From: Gemmataceae bacterium
GTDB taxonomy: Bacteria; Planctomycetota; Planctomycetia; Gemmatales; Gemmataceae
Direction: 5' to 3'
DNA: 39,669 bases
NCBI GenBank assembly: GCA_019694755.1
Contig: JAIBBI010000034.1
Location: 1-39,669, forward strand
This document shows, one piece after another, positions 15,598 to 22,862 of the stretch. The translations under genes and the position numbers were made by a program. Below the pieces are notes generated by a model. It did no database searches, had not been told where the DNA came from, and saw only the letters and a program-made list of their open reading frames with translations. Positions within the stretch are counted from its first letter, which is position 1; each line of letters opens with the position of its first letter.

Positions 15598-16110
15598 ATG
15601 TACAGTATCGTTTTGGGCCTGGCTCTGGCAACGACTGCAAACAGCTCTGCCGCCAATCTGCCGACCTGGCAGACGGACTACCGGCAGGCCAAAGTCGTCG
15701 CCGCCCGCGATCACAAGCCGCTCGCGGTGGTGATCGGCAATGGGTCGGCCGGGTGGGAAGGTGTCGTCGCCGGCACGCTGAGCGAGAATGCCGCTCAGGT
15801 CCTGCGGAACGCCTACGTGTGTGTCTACATCGACGCCAATACCGAAGCGGGCAAGAAGCTCGCCGGTGAGTTCGAAGCGACCGGCACCCCGACCCTGGTC
15901 ATCAGCGACAAGACAGGCGAAAAGCAGGCCTACCGCCATGCCGGGTCGGTCAGCTCTGAACAGGTGGCCACCGTTCTGACCCGCTACGCGGAGCCGAACG
16001 TCACCGTGACCACGACGGAAGTCGGCAATCAGCCCGCCGCCCCGGCCGTGAACAACAGCCGGCCGTTCTACTACCCGGTGCAGAGCTCCTGCCCGAACTG
16101 CCGGAACTGA
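15598..16110 (+). CDS. Exported thioredoxin-fold protein without the active-site CXXC
   Basis: The 170-residue product starts at ATG 15598 after a GGATGGAGGA ribosome site. It has a short hydrophobic signal (about 1-20, MYSIVLGLALATTANSSAAN). A thioredoxin-like core follows, with strand VVIGNGSAGWEG where WCxxC would be expected, VCVYIDANT, and the cis-Pro loop GTPTLVISD. The redox CXXC is missing. The only cysteine pair is at the extreme C-terminus (SCPNCRN), with one more in NAYVCVY. The upstream gap (15383-15597) holds a TTTCAC/GTGAAA inverted repeat at 15439-15456 and a TTGACG box at 15458, without a well-spaced -10. Function is unknown; it may be a binding or chaperone-like domain. Confidence 0.7.
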   Translation: MYSIVLGLALATTANSSAANLPTWQTDYRQAKVVAARDHKPLAVVIGNGSAGWEGVVAGTLSENAAQVLRNAYVCVYIDANTEAGKKLAGEFEATGTPTLVISDKTGEKQAYRHAGSVSSEQVATVLTRYAEPNVTVTTTEVGNQPAAPAVNNSRPFYYPVQSSCPNCRN

Positions 16111-16135
16111 GTCCGGTTGATACCTGCCAACAACG

Positions 16136-16170
16136 AAGCCCGCCGGTCAAGACCGGCGGGCTTTCTTGTT
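16136..16170. terminator. Strong bidirectional rho-independent terminator
   Basis: A perfect 13-bp stem (AAGCCCGCCGGTC, 16136-16148, against 16151-16163) with a two-base AA centre is followed by TCTTGTTTTT. It lies between the stop of the thioredoxin-like gene (16110) and the stop of the convergent FKBP gene (16172). A run of A-rich sequence on the other side is absent, so it should work best for the plus strand. Confidence 0.9.
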
Positions 16171-16171
16171 T

Positions 16172-16510
16172 TTACGACACTTTGAGCAATTCCACTTCGA
16201 AGTGCAGCACGGCGTTCGGCGGGATCGCGCTGCCCGCCCCGCGGGCCCCGTAACCGAGGTCCGGCGGAATCACCAGCTTGCGGATGCCGCCAACCTTCAT
16301 GCCGGCAAAGCCCTGATCCCATCCCTGAATCACCTGCCCGGACCCGAGGCGGAACGAGAACGGCCGGCCCCGATCCCGGCTGGAATCGAACTTCTTCCCG
16401 TCCGGAAAGGTGCCGACGTAATGGACCTCGACGGTCTTCCCGGCCACCGCCTCGTCGCCGGTGCCCTCCTTCGTGTCGGTGATGTCCAGACCGTTTGGCA
16501 ATACTGGCAT
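16172..16510 (-). CDS. FKBP-type peptidyl-prolyl cis-trans isomerase
   Basis: This 112-residue single-domain FKBP catalyses proline isomerisation during protein folding. Characteristic segments are [44 protein letters not shown] and [10 protein letters not shown], which include the aromatic pocket residues (Tyr, Phe, Trp, Tyr, Phe). There is no signal peptide, so it should be cytoplasmic. I chose ATG 16510, with GGAG upstream; the frame stays open before it but lacks homology. It ends two bases from the shared terminator and lies 23 bp after upp on the same strand. Confidence 0.93.
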   Translation of the reverse strand: MPVLPNGLDITDTKEGTGDEAVAGKTVEVHYVGTFPDGKKFDSSRDRGRPFSFRLGSGQVIQGWDQGFAGMKVGGIRKLVIPPDLGYGARGAGSAIPPNAVLHFEVELLKVS

Positions 16511-16533
16511 GACAATGCGTCTCCTTGGTGTGG

Positions 16534-17163
16534 CTACCCGCCCGTGCCGAACTGCCGGTCGCCGGCGTCGCCCAGGCCCGGGACGATGTAGCATTGATCG
16601 TTCAGGAATTCGTCGACCGCGGCCAGGTAGATGGCCACGTCCGGGTGGGCGGTGTGCAGAGCCTCGACCCCCTCCGGGGCGGCAATCAGGCCGAGGAACT
16701 GAATCCGCTTCATGCCCCAGTTCTTGAGAATCTCGATCGCAGCGATCGCCGACCCGCCGGAGGCGAGCATCGGGTCGAGCACGACGGCCCGGTCGATGGT
16801 CGGCACCGGGGGCAGTTTGTTGTAATAAGTGACGGGCCGGAGCGTCTCGTGATCGCGGTATAGCCCCAGGTGCCAGACTTGGGCGCCGGGTAACAGGTCC
16901 AGCACGGCCTCGGCCATGCCCAGCCCGGCCCGGAGGATGGGCAATAGGCCGACCCGCTCGGCAATCATCTGGCCGGGGTAGTCGGTGAGCGGCGTCCGCA
17001 CAGTGTGTTCTTCGAGCCGGAGGTCGGTCGCTGCCTCGAAGAACAGGAGTTGGGCCAGTTCGCGGACGAGGGCCCGGAAGGCCGGCGGGTCCGTCTGCAC
17101 CGAGCGCAGAAACGTCTGCTTGTGCCGGACGAGCGGGTGCTTCGAGATAATGACTTCGCCCAC
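16534..17163 (-). CDS. upp: Uracil phosphoribosyltransferase
   Basis: This 209-residue enzyme makes UMP from uracil and PRPP in pyrimidine salvage. The PRPP-binding loop is [12 protein letters not shown] (DPMLASGGS at 130-138). PILRAGLGM and the C-terminal uracil-binding segment [16 protein letters not shown] are intact. The start ATG at 17163 gives the standard length. It lies 25 bp downstream of the nucleoside transporter gene on the same strand, so uptake and salvage are probably co-expressed. Confidence 0.96.
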   Translation of the reverse strand: MGEVIISKHPLVRHKQTFLRSVQTDPPAFRALVRELAQLLFFEAATDLRLEEHTVRTPLTDYPGQMIAERVGLLPILRAGLGMAEAVLDLLPGAQVWHLGLYRDHETLRPVTYYNKLPPVPTIDRAVVLDPMLASGGSAIAAIEILKNWGMKRIQFLGLIAAPEGVEALHTAHPDVAIYLAAVDEFLNDQCYIVPGLGDAGDRQFGTGG

Positions 17164-17188
17164 GATGTATCTCCCCGGTCGGCCGATG

Positions 17189-18652
17189 TCACTTCATAAG
17201 GATGCCGGCAAGCGAGGCGTTGATGAGCGTGGCCGTGAAGCCGGCGAACAGCGCCTTCATCCCCAGCTTGGCCAGGTCGCCGCGGCGTTCCGGGGCCATC
17301 GCGCCGATGCCGCCGATCTGGATGCCGATGGAGGCAAAATTGGCGAAGCCGGTGAGGGCGAAAGCCGCGAGTTGCTGGGACCGCGGCAGCAATTTGCCGG
17401 GGGTCAGGACTTCTTTGGTTACGGGGTCGAGTTTGTCGAAGAGCCCGTTAACCTTCGCGTCCAGAAACGCAAAATGCTCATTGACCGACAGTTTGGCCCC
17501 GAGGAGACTCCCGACCTTTTCCGTGTCCACCCAGTCCACGCCCATCAGGGCGGCCACCGGCGAGAACATCCAGCCGAAGATCTTGCGGAGCGTCAGACCG
17601 TCGAGCCAGGGCATCGCGTCTTCGCTCATCAGATGGAACGAGACGAGAGTCGGCTTGATTCCGCCCAGCATCATGTCGAACAGGGCGACGAAAGCGACGA
17701 AGACAATCAGCATGGCAGCGACGTTGAGAGCCAATTTCAGGCCATCCCCAGTGCCGGAGGCGGCGGCATCGATGGCGTTGACGTATTTCACGTCACCCGT
17801 GTCTGTCGGGGTCGATCCGAGCGTCTCCGGTCGGGTAATCTCCGGGAGCATCAGCTTGGCAATGTAAAGGCTGCACGGGCAGGCCATGATGCAGGTGGTA
17901 ATCACCGCCGTCGGGTTCGCTCCGTAATTGATGTAAACCACCATCATGCCGCCCGAGATGTGGGCCATGCCGCTGACCATGAGCGTGAACAACTCCGACT
18001 TCGTCATTCGCGGAACGTACGGCTTCACGATAAGTGGGGCCTCGGTCTGGCCCATGAAAACGTTGGCCGCGACGGAGAGAGTTTCCGCGCCGCTCGTGCC
18101 CATTACCACCATCATTACTTTGGCCATGATTCGGACGATGAACTGGAGTACGCCGAAGTAGTACAGGACCGTGAAAAACGCCGAAACGAACAAGATTGGC
18201 GGTAACGCCTTAAAGGCGAACATGAAAAGGAACTCTTTGCCCGGATTCAGGGCGATATCGCCCGGGCGGGCCAGGTTGCCGAACACGAATTCGGCTCCGC
18301 GGTCGGAGCAGTCGATAAACTTGGTGACGACATGCCCGACCCGGTCGATGGCGTTGTAAACGGAGTAGTGGACGCCATTAATCGTCCACTCGCCCCAAAG
18401 AACGAGAAACGCCAACAAAAGCTGCAGAACGAAACCTGCCACGAAGGTCCGCAGATTCACCCGACGGAGGTCGGACGAGAACGCCGCAACCAGGGAAATG
18501 AAGAACACAATACCGCAGCCGGCCCGGACCCGGGGGCCGAGCGAGTCGGGCAGGGTGTATACGGCAGCCACGGCGGCCGCGCAGATGACCAGGCAAAGGC
18601 CGCGCAGGGGCAGCGGGGTGCCCGAATAGGGATTAGCCGATTCGTTCTTCAT
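17189..18652 (-). CDS. Concentrative nucleoside transporter (CNT/NupC family)
   Basis: This 487-residue polytopic inner-membrane protein imports nucleosides with a cation gradient. Typical CNT segments are GAEFVFGNL, FMFAFKALPPILFVSAFFTVLYYFGVLQ, GTSGAETLSVAANVFMGQTEAPLIVKPY and the C-terminal ALTGFANFASIGIQIGG. About ten hydrophobic segments are visible. A loop insertion between the middle helices (about 325-385, VDTEKVGSLLGAKLSVNEHF) makes it longer than NupC (400), as in other bacterial relatives of the eukaryotic type. I chose ATG 18652, after GATGAAGAA; an upstream in-frame ATG at 18700 is less likely. upp follows directly, giving a pyrimidine salvage operon. Confidence 0.92.
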   Translation of the reverse strand: MKNESANPYSGTPLPLRGLCLVICAAAVAAVYTLPDSLGPRVRAGCGIVFFISLVAAFSSDLRRVNLRTFVAGFVLQLLLAFLVLWGEWTINGVHYSVYNAIDRVGHVVTKFIDCSDRGAEFVFGNLARPGDIALNPGKEFLFMFAFKALPPILFVSAFFTVLYYFGVLQFIVRIMAKVMMVVMGTSGAETLSVAANVFMGQTEAPLIVKPYVPRMTKSELFTLMVSGMAHISGGMMVVYINYGANPTAVITTCIMACPCSLYIAKLMLPEITRPETLGSTPTDTGDVKYVNAIDAAASGTGDGLKLALNVAAMLIVFVAFVALFDMMLGGIKPTLVSFHLMSEDAMPWLDGLTLRKIFGWMFSPVAALMGVDWVDTEKVGSLLGAKLSVNEHFAFLDAKVNGLFDKLDPVTKEVLTPGKLLPRSQQLAAFALTGFANFASIGIQIGGIGAMAPERRGDLAKLGMKALFAGFTATLINASLAGILMK

Positions 18653-18722
18653 TTCTTCATCCCGACGGGAGTTGATCCTCAGGCTACCCGGCGCGGCCAT
18701 GTTTCGCCAGTGTCACAACCTG

Positions 18723-18772
18723 CCCGGAAATCGATTTTCCCGGGTGACAAGCCGCTCCCGGCCGGTTACGAT
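18723..18772 (+). promoter_or_regulatory. Promoter with upstream palindrome for the NHL/PhnD/PQQ genes
   Basis: GTGACA (18744-18749) and TACGAT (18767-18772) are separated by exactly 17 bases, a good sigma-70-type arrangement 55 bp before the GTG start at 18828. Immediately upstream lies a palindrome, AAATCGATTT (18728-18737), flanked by CCCGG and TCCCGGG, which touches the -35 box and could be an operator. The gap separates this operon from the divergent transporter gene. Confidence 0.5.
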
Positions 18773-18827
18773 AGTCGGACAGCGGGACTCCTGTTGAGTC
18801 CTGCCCATGTCGAGCGGAGGTCTCATC

Positions 18828-20078
18828 GTGCGCCGCGTCGTTTTTGCCTTGGCCCTTCTGGTCGCCTGTCCCAGTCTCGTGACGGCTGACGATCTGCTTA
18901 CTGTCATCTTCGGTGGGGCCACGGCAGCCCCCGAAAAAGCTCCCAAACTGCCCACCGGTACCCACGAGACTTCCAAGACGATCGCCGTCAAGAGCGACGT
19001 CAAAGGCCTCAAGCTCCAAACTCTCGCCTCGGGCCCCGACGGCAACGTCTACGCCCTGCTCGGGTCTGATCGCTATGGCTCGAAGATCGACTCCGGGGAA
19101 GTCCAAGTTTACGACCCGGCCGGCGAGAAACTGCGCGGCTGGAAGGTCGGCTTTCAGTGCCAGGCGATCAACGTCGCCCCGGACGGCACGGTCTTTGTCG
19201 CTGGCGACGGCAAGGTCGCAGTCTTCGACGCGACCGGTTCCCCCAAGTCGGAACTCGAACTTCCCTTTATCGCCAACGTGCTGAAGGACTCGGAGAAACT
19301 CCGCAAGAAGGCCGAAGACCAGCAGAAGAGCGAAATCCAGTCGTACGAGGAAATGGTCAAGGATTCAAAGAATCAACTCGAAGAGCTGAAGAAGAAAGAC
19401 GAAGAAAAGCTGACCAAGACCGAAAAGGCTCAGATGAAGCAGTACGAGGCCATGGTCAAACAGTACGAGCAGATGCTGGAACGTGAAAAGAAGAAGAAGC
19501 CCGAAGACTATGTCAAGCAGATCGTATCCCGCGTGCGGGTCATCAACGCCGTCGCCGTCACCGAAAAAGACGTGTTCATCGTCTGCGGCGAGACGAAGGG
19601 CTACGGATTCGCCGTATGGCGAACCGACCGCAACTTCGAGAATGGCAAGCAGGTCATGGCGAGCCTCCGCGGGTGCTGCGGCCAGATGGACATCCAGGCG
19701 GCCGGCGACAACCTGCTCGTCGCCCAGAACTGCGAACACAACGTCGGCCGATTCGACCGCGACGGCAAGAAGATCTCGACCTTCGGCAAGCGCGGTCGGG
19801 AGAGCGAACCGGAGTGCTTCGGCGGCTGCTGCAACCCGATGAACGTCCGCGTTGGCCCGGCCGGCCGGGTCTACACCGCGGAATCCGAAGGCATCGTCCG
19901 CGCTTTCTCAGCCGAGGGTAAGCCGGAAGGGATCGTCGGCTCCGTCAAGATCACCGGTGGCTGCAAGAACGTCGCGATTGCCGCGTCGTCCGACGGCAAC
20001 ACCGTCTGGTTCTGTGACCAGCCCGGCTCGAAGATCCACGTGATGACCCGCAAGACGGAAGCGGCCAAGGGCCAATAA
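18828..20078 (+). CDS. Exported NHL-like beta-propeller protein with coiled-coil insert and Cys-rich blades
   Basis: I prefer GTG 18828, because a GGAGGT ribosome site ends seven bases before it; ATG 18807 is the alternative. The 416-residue product has a signal peptide (VRRVVFALALLVACPSLVTA). Propeller-type strands follow (ASGPDGNVYALLGSDRYG, INVAPDGTVFVAGDGKVAVFD). A charged coiled coil (about 152-225) rich in Lys and Glu interrupts the propeller, which resumes afterwards. The second half carries unusual cysteine clusters: RGCCGQMDIQ (283-284), NCEHN (302), ECFGGCCNPMN (330, 334-335), GGCKN (379) and WFCDQ (396). These could bind a metal or form disulfides. It lies 30 bp before the PhnD-like gene, probably the first gene of an operon. 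Function is unknown. Confidence 0.78.
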   Translation: MRRVVFALALLVACPSLVTADDLLTVIFGGATAAPEKAPKLPTGTHETSKTIAVKSDVKGLKLQTLASGPDGNVYALLGSDRYGSKIDSGEVQVYDPAGEKLRGWKVGFQCQAINVAPDGTVFVAGDGKVAVFDATGSPKSELELPFIANVLKDSEKLRKKAEDQQKSEIQSYEEMVKDSKNQLEELKKKDEEKLTKTEKAQMKQYEAMVKQYEQMLEREKKKKPEDYVKQIVSRVRVINAVAVTEKDVFIVCGETKGYGFAVWRTDRNFENGKQVMASLRGCCGQMDIQAAGDNLLVAQNCEHNVGRFDRDGKKISTFGKRGRESEPECFGGCCNPMNVRVGPAGRVYTAESEGIVRAFSAEGKPEGIVGSVKITGGCKNVAIAASSDGNTVWFCDQPGSKIHVMTRKTEAAKGQ

Positions 20079-20108
20079 TCTCTGCTGCCCCTCTCAGGAG
20101 GACCCTCG

Positions 20109-20936
20109 ATGCGTTTCCTGTCAATCGCCGTCGCCCTGTTCGCATCGTTCGCGGCAAGGGCGACCGAACCGACTCTGACCGTCGTGGTCATGGACCCGCT
20201 GGCCCTGCCGCTTTCGTGTCCGTGTGTGAAGGGCTACGCCCAGCGCGACTACGACAAGCTGGGCGAGCACCTCCAGAAGAAGCTCAATCGACCGGTCAAA
20301 GTCGTGTACTCGGAGTCGCTCGTCTCCGCGCTCAAGAACAAAACCGAGGGCAAGGCCGATGTTGTGATCGGCAAGCACTCGGTCGTGCTTCACGACGCGA
20401 AGCGGGCCGGTATTCCATTTACCACGGTCGCGTCGCTGACTGGCAAAGACGGGAAGACAACACAGACGGGCCTGGTCGTCGTTCTGAACGAAGACCCGGC
20501 CAAGTCGATCACCGACCTGAAGAACTACACGATTCTCTACGGTGACATCGAAGCCGAAGAGAAACACGGCGCGGTCATGAAGATGCTCAAGGGCCATCAG
20601 TTCGTGATCCCCGAGAAGCCGGCGACATGTGCCGCCTGCGACGAAGGGGCCACGAAACTCATGGACATGGGTAAGAAGGGTGAGAAAGGCGCGGCCGTGA
20701 TTTCCAGCTATGCCAAGCCGCTCCTCGAAGGGTGCGGCACCGTCCCGAAGGGCGCGCTCCGGGTCGTCGCCGAGACCGACCCGGTCCCGTTCGTCGAAGC
20801 GTTTGTCAACGAAGGGCTCGGCAAAGACCTGCGCGAGGTCATTGTCAAAGCCATCATGGAAGTAGGAGACGATTTGGAGCTCTGTAAGATCCTCGAGACG
20901 AAGAACGGCTTCGTCGCACCGCCAAAAAAAAAGTAG
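20109..20936 (+). CDS. PhnD-like periplasmic substrate-binding protein (short product of a frameshift gene)
   Basis: The 275-residue product starts at ATG 20109 after CAGGAGGA and has a signal peptide (MRFLSIAVALFASFAARA). It resembles the PhnD/SsuA/transferrin type binding fold: LTVVVMDPLALPLSCPCVK, HLQKKLNRPVKVVYS, KADVVIGKH, GLVVVLNEDPAKSITDLKNYTI and FVNEGLGKDLREVIVKA. Cysteines at 37 and 39 (CPC), 174 and 177 (CAAC), 209 and 259 are unusual for the family. They echo the Cys clusters of the preceding propeller protein. The natural ligand is unknown; oxyanions are typical for the family. Its last codons (PPKKK, then TAG) are the slippery sequence that can shift ribosomes into the following PQQ domain, so this is probably one of two products. 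Confidence 0.78.
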   Translation: MRFLSIAVALFASFAARATEPTLTVVVMDPLALPLSCPCVKGYAQRDYDKLGEHLQKKLNRPVKVVYSESLVSALKNKTEGKADVVIGKHSVVLHDAKRAGIPFTTVASLTGKDGKTTQTGLVVVLNEDPAKSITDLKNYTILYGDIEAEEKHGAVMKMLKGHQFVIPEKPATCAACDEGATKLMDMGKKGEKGAAVISSYAKPLLEGCGTVPKGALRVVAETDPVPFVEAFVNEGLGKDLREVIVKAIMEVGDDLELCKILETKNGFVAPPKKK

Positions 20937-20983
20937 TCGTTGACTGGCCCGGCTGGCGCGGCTCCGACCGCGCCGGCAGGGTC
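20924..20983 (+). promoter_or_regulatory. Candidate -1 frameshift / transcriptional slippage signal
   Basis: Nine A residues (20924-20932) followed by G end the PhnD-like frame. In the zero frame the heptamer A AAA AAG (20927-20933) is the dnaX-type slippery site, and TAG follows at once (20934-20936). Twelve bases later a GC-rich stem-loop begins. Bases 20952-20961 pair with 20968-20977 (one G-U) around a six-base loop. After one mismatch, 20946-20950 pair with 20979-20983. A -1 shift joins PPKKK to VVVDWPGWRG, the start of a PQQ propeller. The A9 run could instead cause RNA polymerase slippage, as known for Thermus dnaX. No Shine-Dalgarno-like stimulator is evident upstream. Confidence 0.65.
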
Positions 20984-22093
20984 TCATTTCTCCCAGATAA
21001 ACTCCCCGATCCGAAGAAGCCAATCTGGCGTGTTCCGCTGGCCAGCCCAGGTCTGGGCGGTGTCGCGGCGTCGGCCGGCGTAGTCATCGTCTCCAATCGC
21101 GAACTTCAGGATTCGACCGACGTCTGGCGGTGCTACGATGCCGATACCGGCAACCAACGCTGGTCGATCCGCTACCCGGCCACGGGGCATCTCGACTTCG
21201 GCAACTCGCCCCGGGCCACGCCCCTGATCCACGACGGGGTCGCCTACCTTGCGGGCGCGTTCGGCCACCTGCACGCTGTCGATATTGCGACGGGCAAGAT
21301 ACTCTGGAATCACGACACGCAGGCGGAGTTTGCAGCGCCGGGGGACCTGCCGTGGGGACACTGCGGATCGCCGATCATCGCCGGGGGCCGACTGCTCCAG
21401 TACGTCGGCGGCCCGGATGCCGCACTCGTTGCATTCCACCCGAAAACTGGCAAAGTCGAGTGGCAGACGAAAGGAGCCAGGCCGGGTTATGGCTCACTCC
21501 TGCTCGGAACGTTCGGTGGAGTGGAGCAAGTGATCGGTTACGACGAGTCGACGCTGGGCGGATGGGACGTGGCGACGGGGAAGCGACTTTGGAGCATCAC
21601 GCCCCCGCGGCCCAAGGACTTCAACGTGCCCACCGCTATCGCGTGGAACGACCGGATCGTCGTCAGCACCGAGAACAACGGCACGCGGATGTACCGCTTC
21701 GACGAACAGGGCCGGGCCGTACCGCAACCCGAAGCGACTTTCGGAGAACTTCGGCCGGACACGCACACGCCGGTCCGCGTCGGCGACCGTCTGTTCGGCG
21801 TTCACAACGGCCTGTACTGTCTCGACCTGAAGTCCGGTCTGAAGCCGGTCTGGCACTGGGACGACGAAGCGCTCAGCCATTACACTGCCGCGGTAGCTAG
21901 CGACACGCGGGTACTTCTGATAACCATGCTGGGCGAAGCGATCCTGCTCGACGCGACGGCCGACAAGCCGAAGGTGCTGGACCGAAAGGCAATCGCCGAC
22001 GACGAAAACGGTCTATACGCCCACCCGGCATTCGTCGGCAACCGGATGTACCTGCGCACGGCCGACGCGATTCAGTGTTACGAGCTCAAGTGA
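20933..22093 (+). CDS. PQQ-type beta-propeller domain, -1 frame extension of the PhnD-like gene
   Basis: The frame is open from 20888 to the stop at 22093 and encodes about 386 residues after the slip point. I read every codon to 21520 and found no stop and no ATG, GTG or TTG; the first is GTG 21521, inside the domain. The sequence begins DWPGWRGSDRAGRVS, the usual opening of planctomycete PQQ-propeller proteins. Repeated blade motifs follow: WRCYDADTGNQRW, LHAVDIATGKILW, LVAFHPKTGKVEW and GGWDVATGKRLW. There is no signal peptide of its own. It is therefore best read as the C-terminal half of a 661-residue exported fusion made by frameshifting. The last eight bases overlap the convergent permease gene. 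Confidence 0.7.
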   Translation, partial: VVVDWPGWRGSDRAGRVSFLPDKLPDPKKPIWRVPLASPGLGGVAASAGVVIVSNRELQDSTDVWRCYDADTGNQRWSIRYPATGHLDFGNSPRATPLIHDGVAYLAGAFGHLHAVDIATGKILWNHDTQAEFAAPGDLPWGHCGSPIIAGGRLLQYVGGPDAALVAFHPKTGKVEWQTKGARPGYGSLLLGTFGGVEQVIGYDESTLGGWDVATGKRLWSITPPRPKDFNVPTAIAWNDRIVVSTENNGTRMYRFDEQGRAVPQPEATFGELRPDTHTPVRVGDRLFGVHNGLYCLDLKSGLKPVWHWDDEALSHYTAAVASDTRVLLITMLGEAILLDATADKPKVLDRKAIADDENGLYAHPAFVGNRMYLRTADAIQCYELK

Positions 22094-22838
22094 AGTATCG
22101 CTTACCAAAATAGAACGCGCTCAACGTCAGGCCGATGCCGATCACGATGCCGCGAACGACCGAGCGGTTGAGCCTGCGGCCGTAATGCGCGCCGTAGTAG
22201 CCGCCGATGATCGCGGCGACGGCCATGATCAGGCTGTACTGCCAGACTACGAGATTAACGCGGATAAAGCCGATGGCCGCGACCACATTGATGACCACGG
22301 CCTGCACCGTCTTGACGGCATTCATGGTGTGAATGTCGGGCATGCCCATGAAGGCGTAGACCGCGAGCATCACGATGCCCATGCCCGCCCCGAAGTAGCC
22401 GCCGTAGATCGAGATGAGGAACTGCACCAGCAGCGCGAGCCACGTCGGCCAGGGCTTGTGCCCCGTGCGTGCGATGCGGGCGACGAGCGGCTGGGCGATG
22501 AACATCATCGTGGCGATGAGGATGAGCCACGGGACCAACTTGTCGAAGTAATTGGGGAACCGGATGACGAGTTCGACGCCGAGCAGGCCGCCGACAATGC
22601 TCGGCAGGCAAAGGATCGCCGCCCACCGCCGGACTTTCTGCAACTCCCGGCGGTAGCCGAGGATACTGGCAAACGAACCCGGCATCAGGGCGACGGTGCT
22701 GGTCCCGTTAGCGACGACGGCCGGGACGATGGCCGTGAGGGCGGGGAACGTGAGCAACGTGCCGCCACCGGCCAGGGCGTTGACGACCCCCGCGCCGGCG
22801 GCCGCGAGAATCAGCGAGAGGTAAGTGGTGAATTCCAT
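22086..22838 (-). CDS. TauE/SafE-family permease (sulfite exporter-like)
   Basis: This 250-residue inner-membrane protein has about eight hydrophobic segments in two halves. It carries the family motifs VVNALAGGGTLLTFPAL near the N-terminus and YGGYFGAGMGIVMLAVYAFMG in the second half, followed by NAVKTVQAVVINVVAA. The family (formerly DUF81) exports or imports sulfite, sulfoacetate and related organosulfonates; the substrate here is not indicated. ATG 22838 gives the full first helix. It converges on the PQQ-domain gene and overlaps it by eight bases. A dehydrogenase gene lies 24 bp upstream on the same strand. Confidence 0.9.
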   Translation of the reverse strand: MEFTTYLSLILAAAGAGVVNALAGGGTLLTFPALTAIVPAVVANGTSTVALMPGSFASILGYRRELQKVRRWAAILCLPSIVGGLLGVELVIRFPNYFDKLVPWLILIATMMFIAQPLVARIARTGHKPWPTWLALLVQFLISIYGGYFGAGMGIVMLAVYAFMGMPDIHTMNAVKTVQAVVINVVAAIGFIRVNLVVWQYSLIMAVAAIIGGYYGAHYGRRLNRSVVRGIVIGIGLTLSAFYFGKRYFT

Positions 22839-22862
22839 GTGTCGCGGCGCGGCTGCGCGTCG

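Noticed and set aside
21521-22093. PQQ domain starting independently at GTG 21521
   Set aside because: This would cut the propeller in half and leave conserved blades (20942-21520) untranslated, with no signal peptide.
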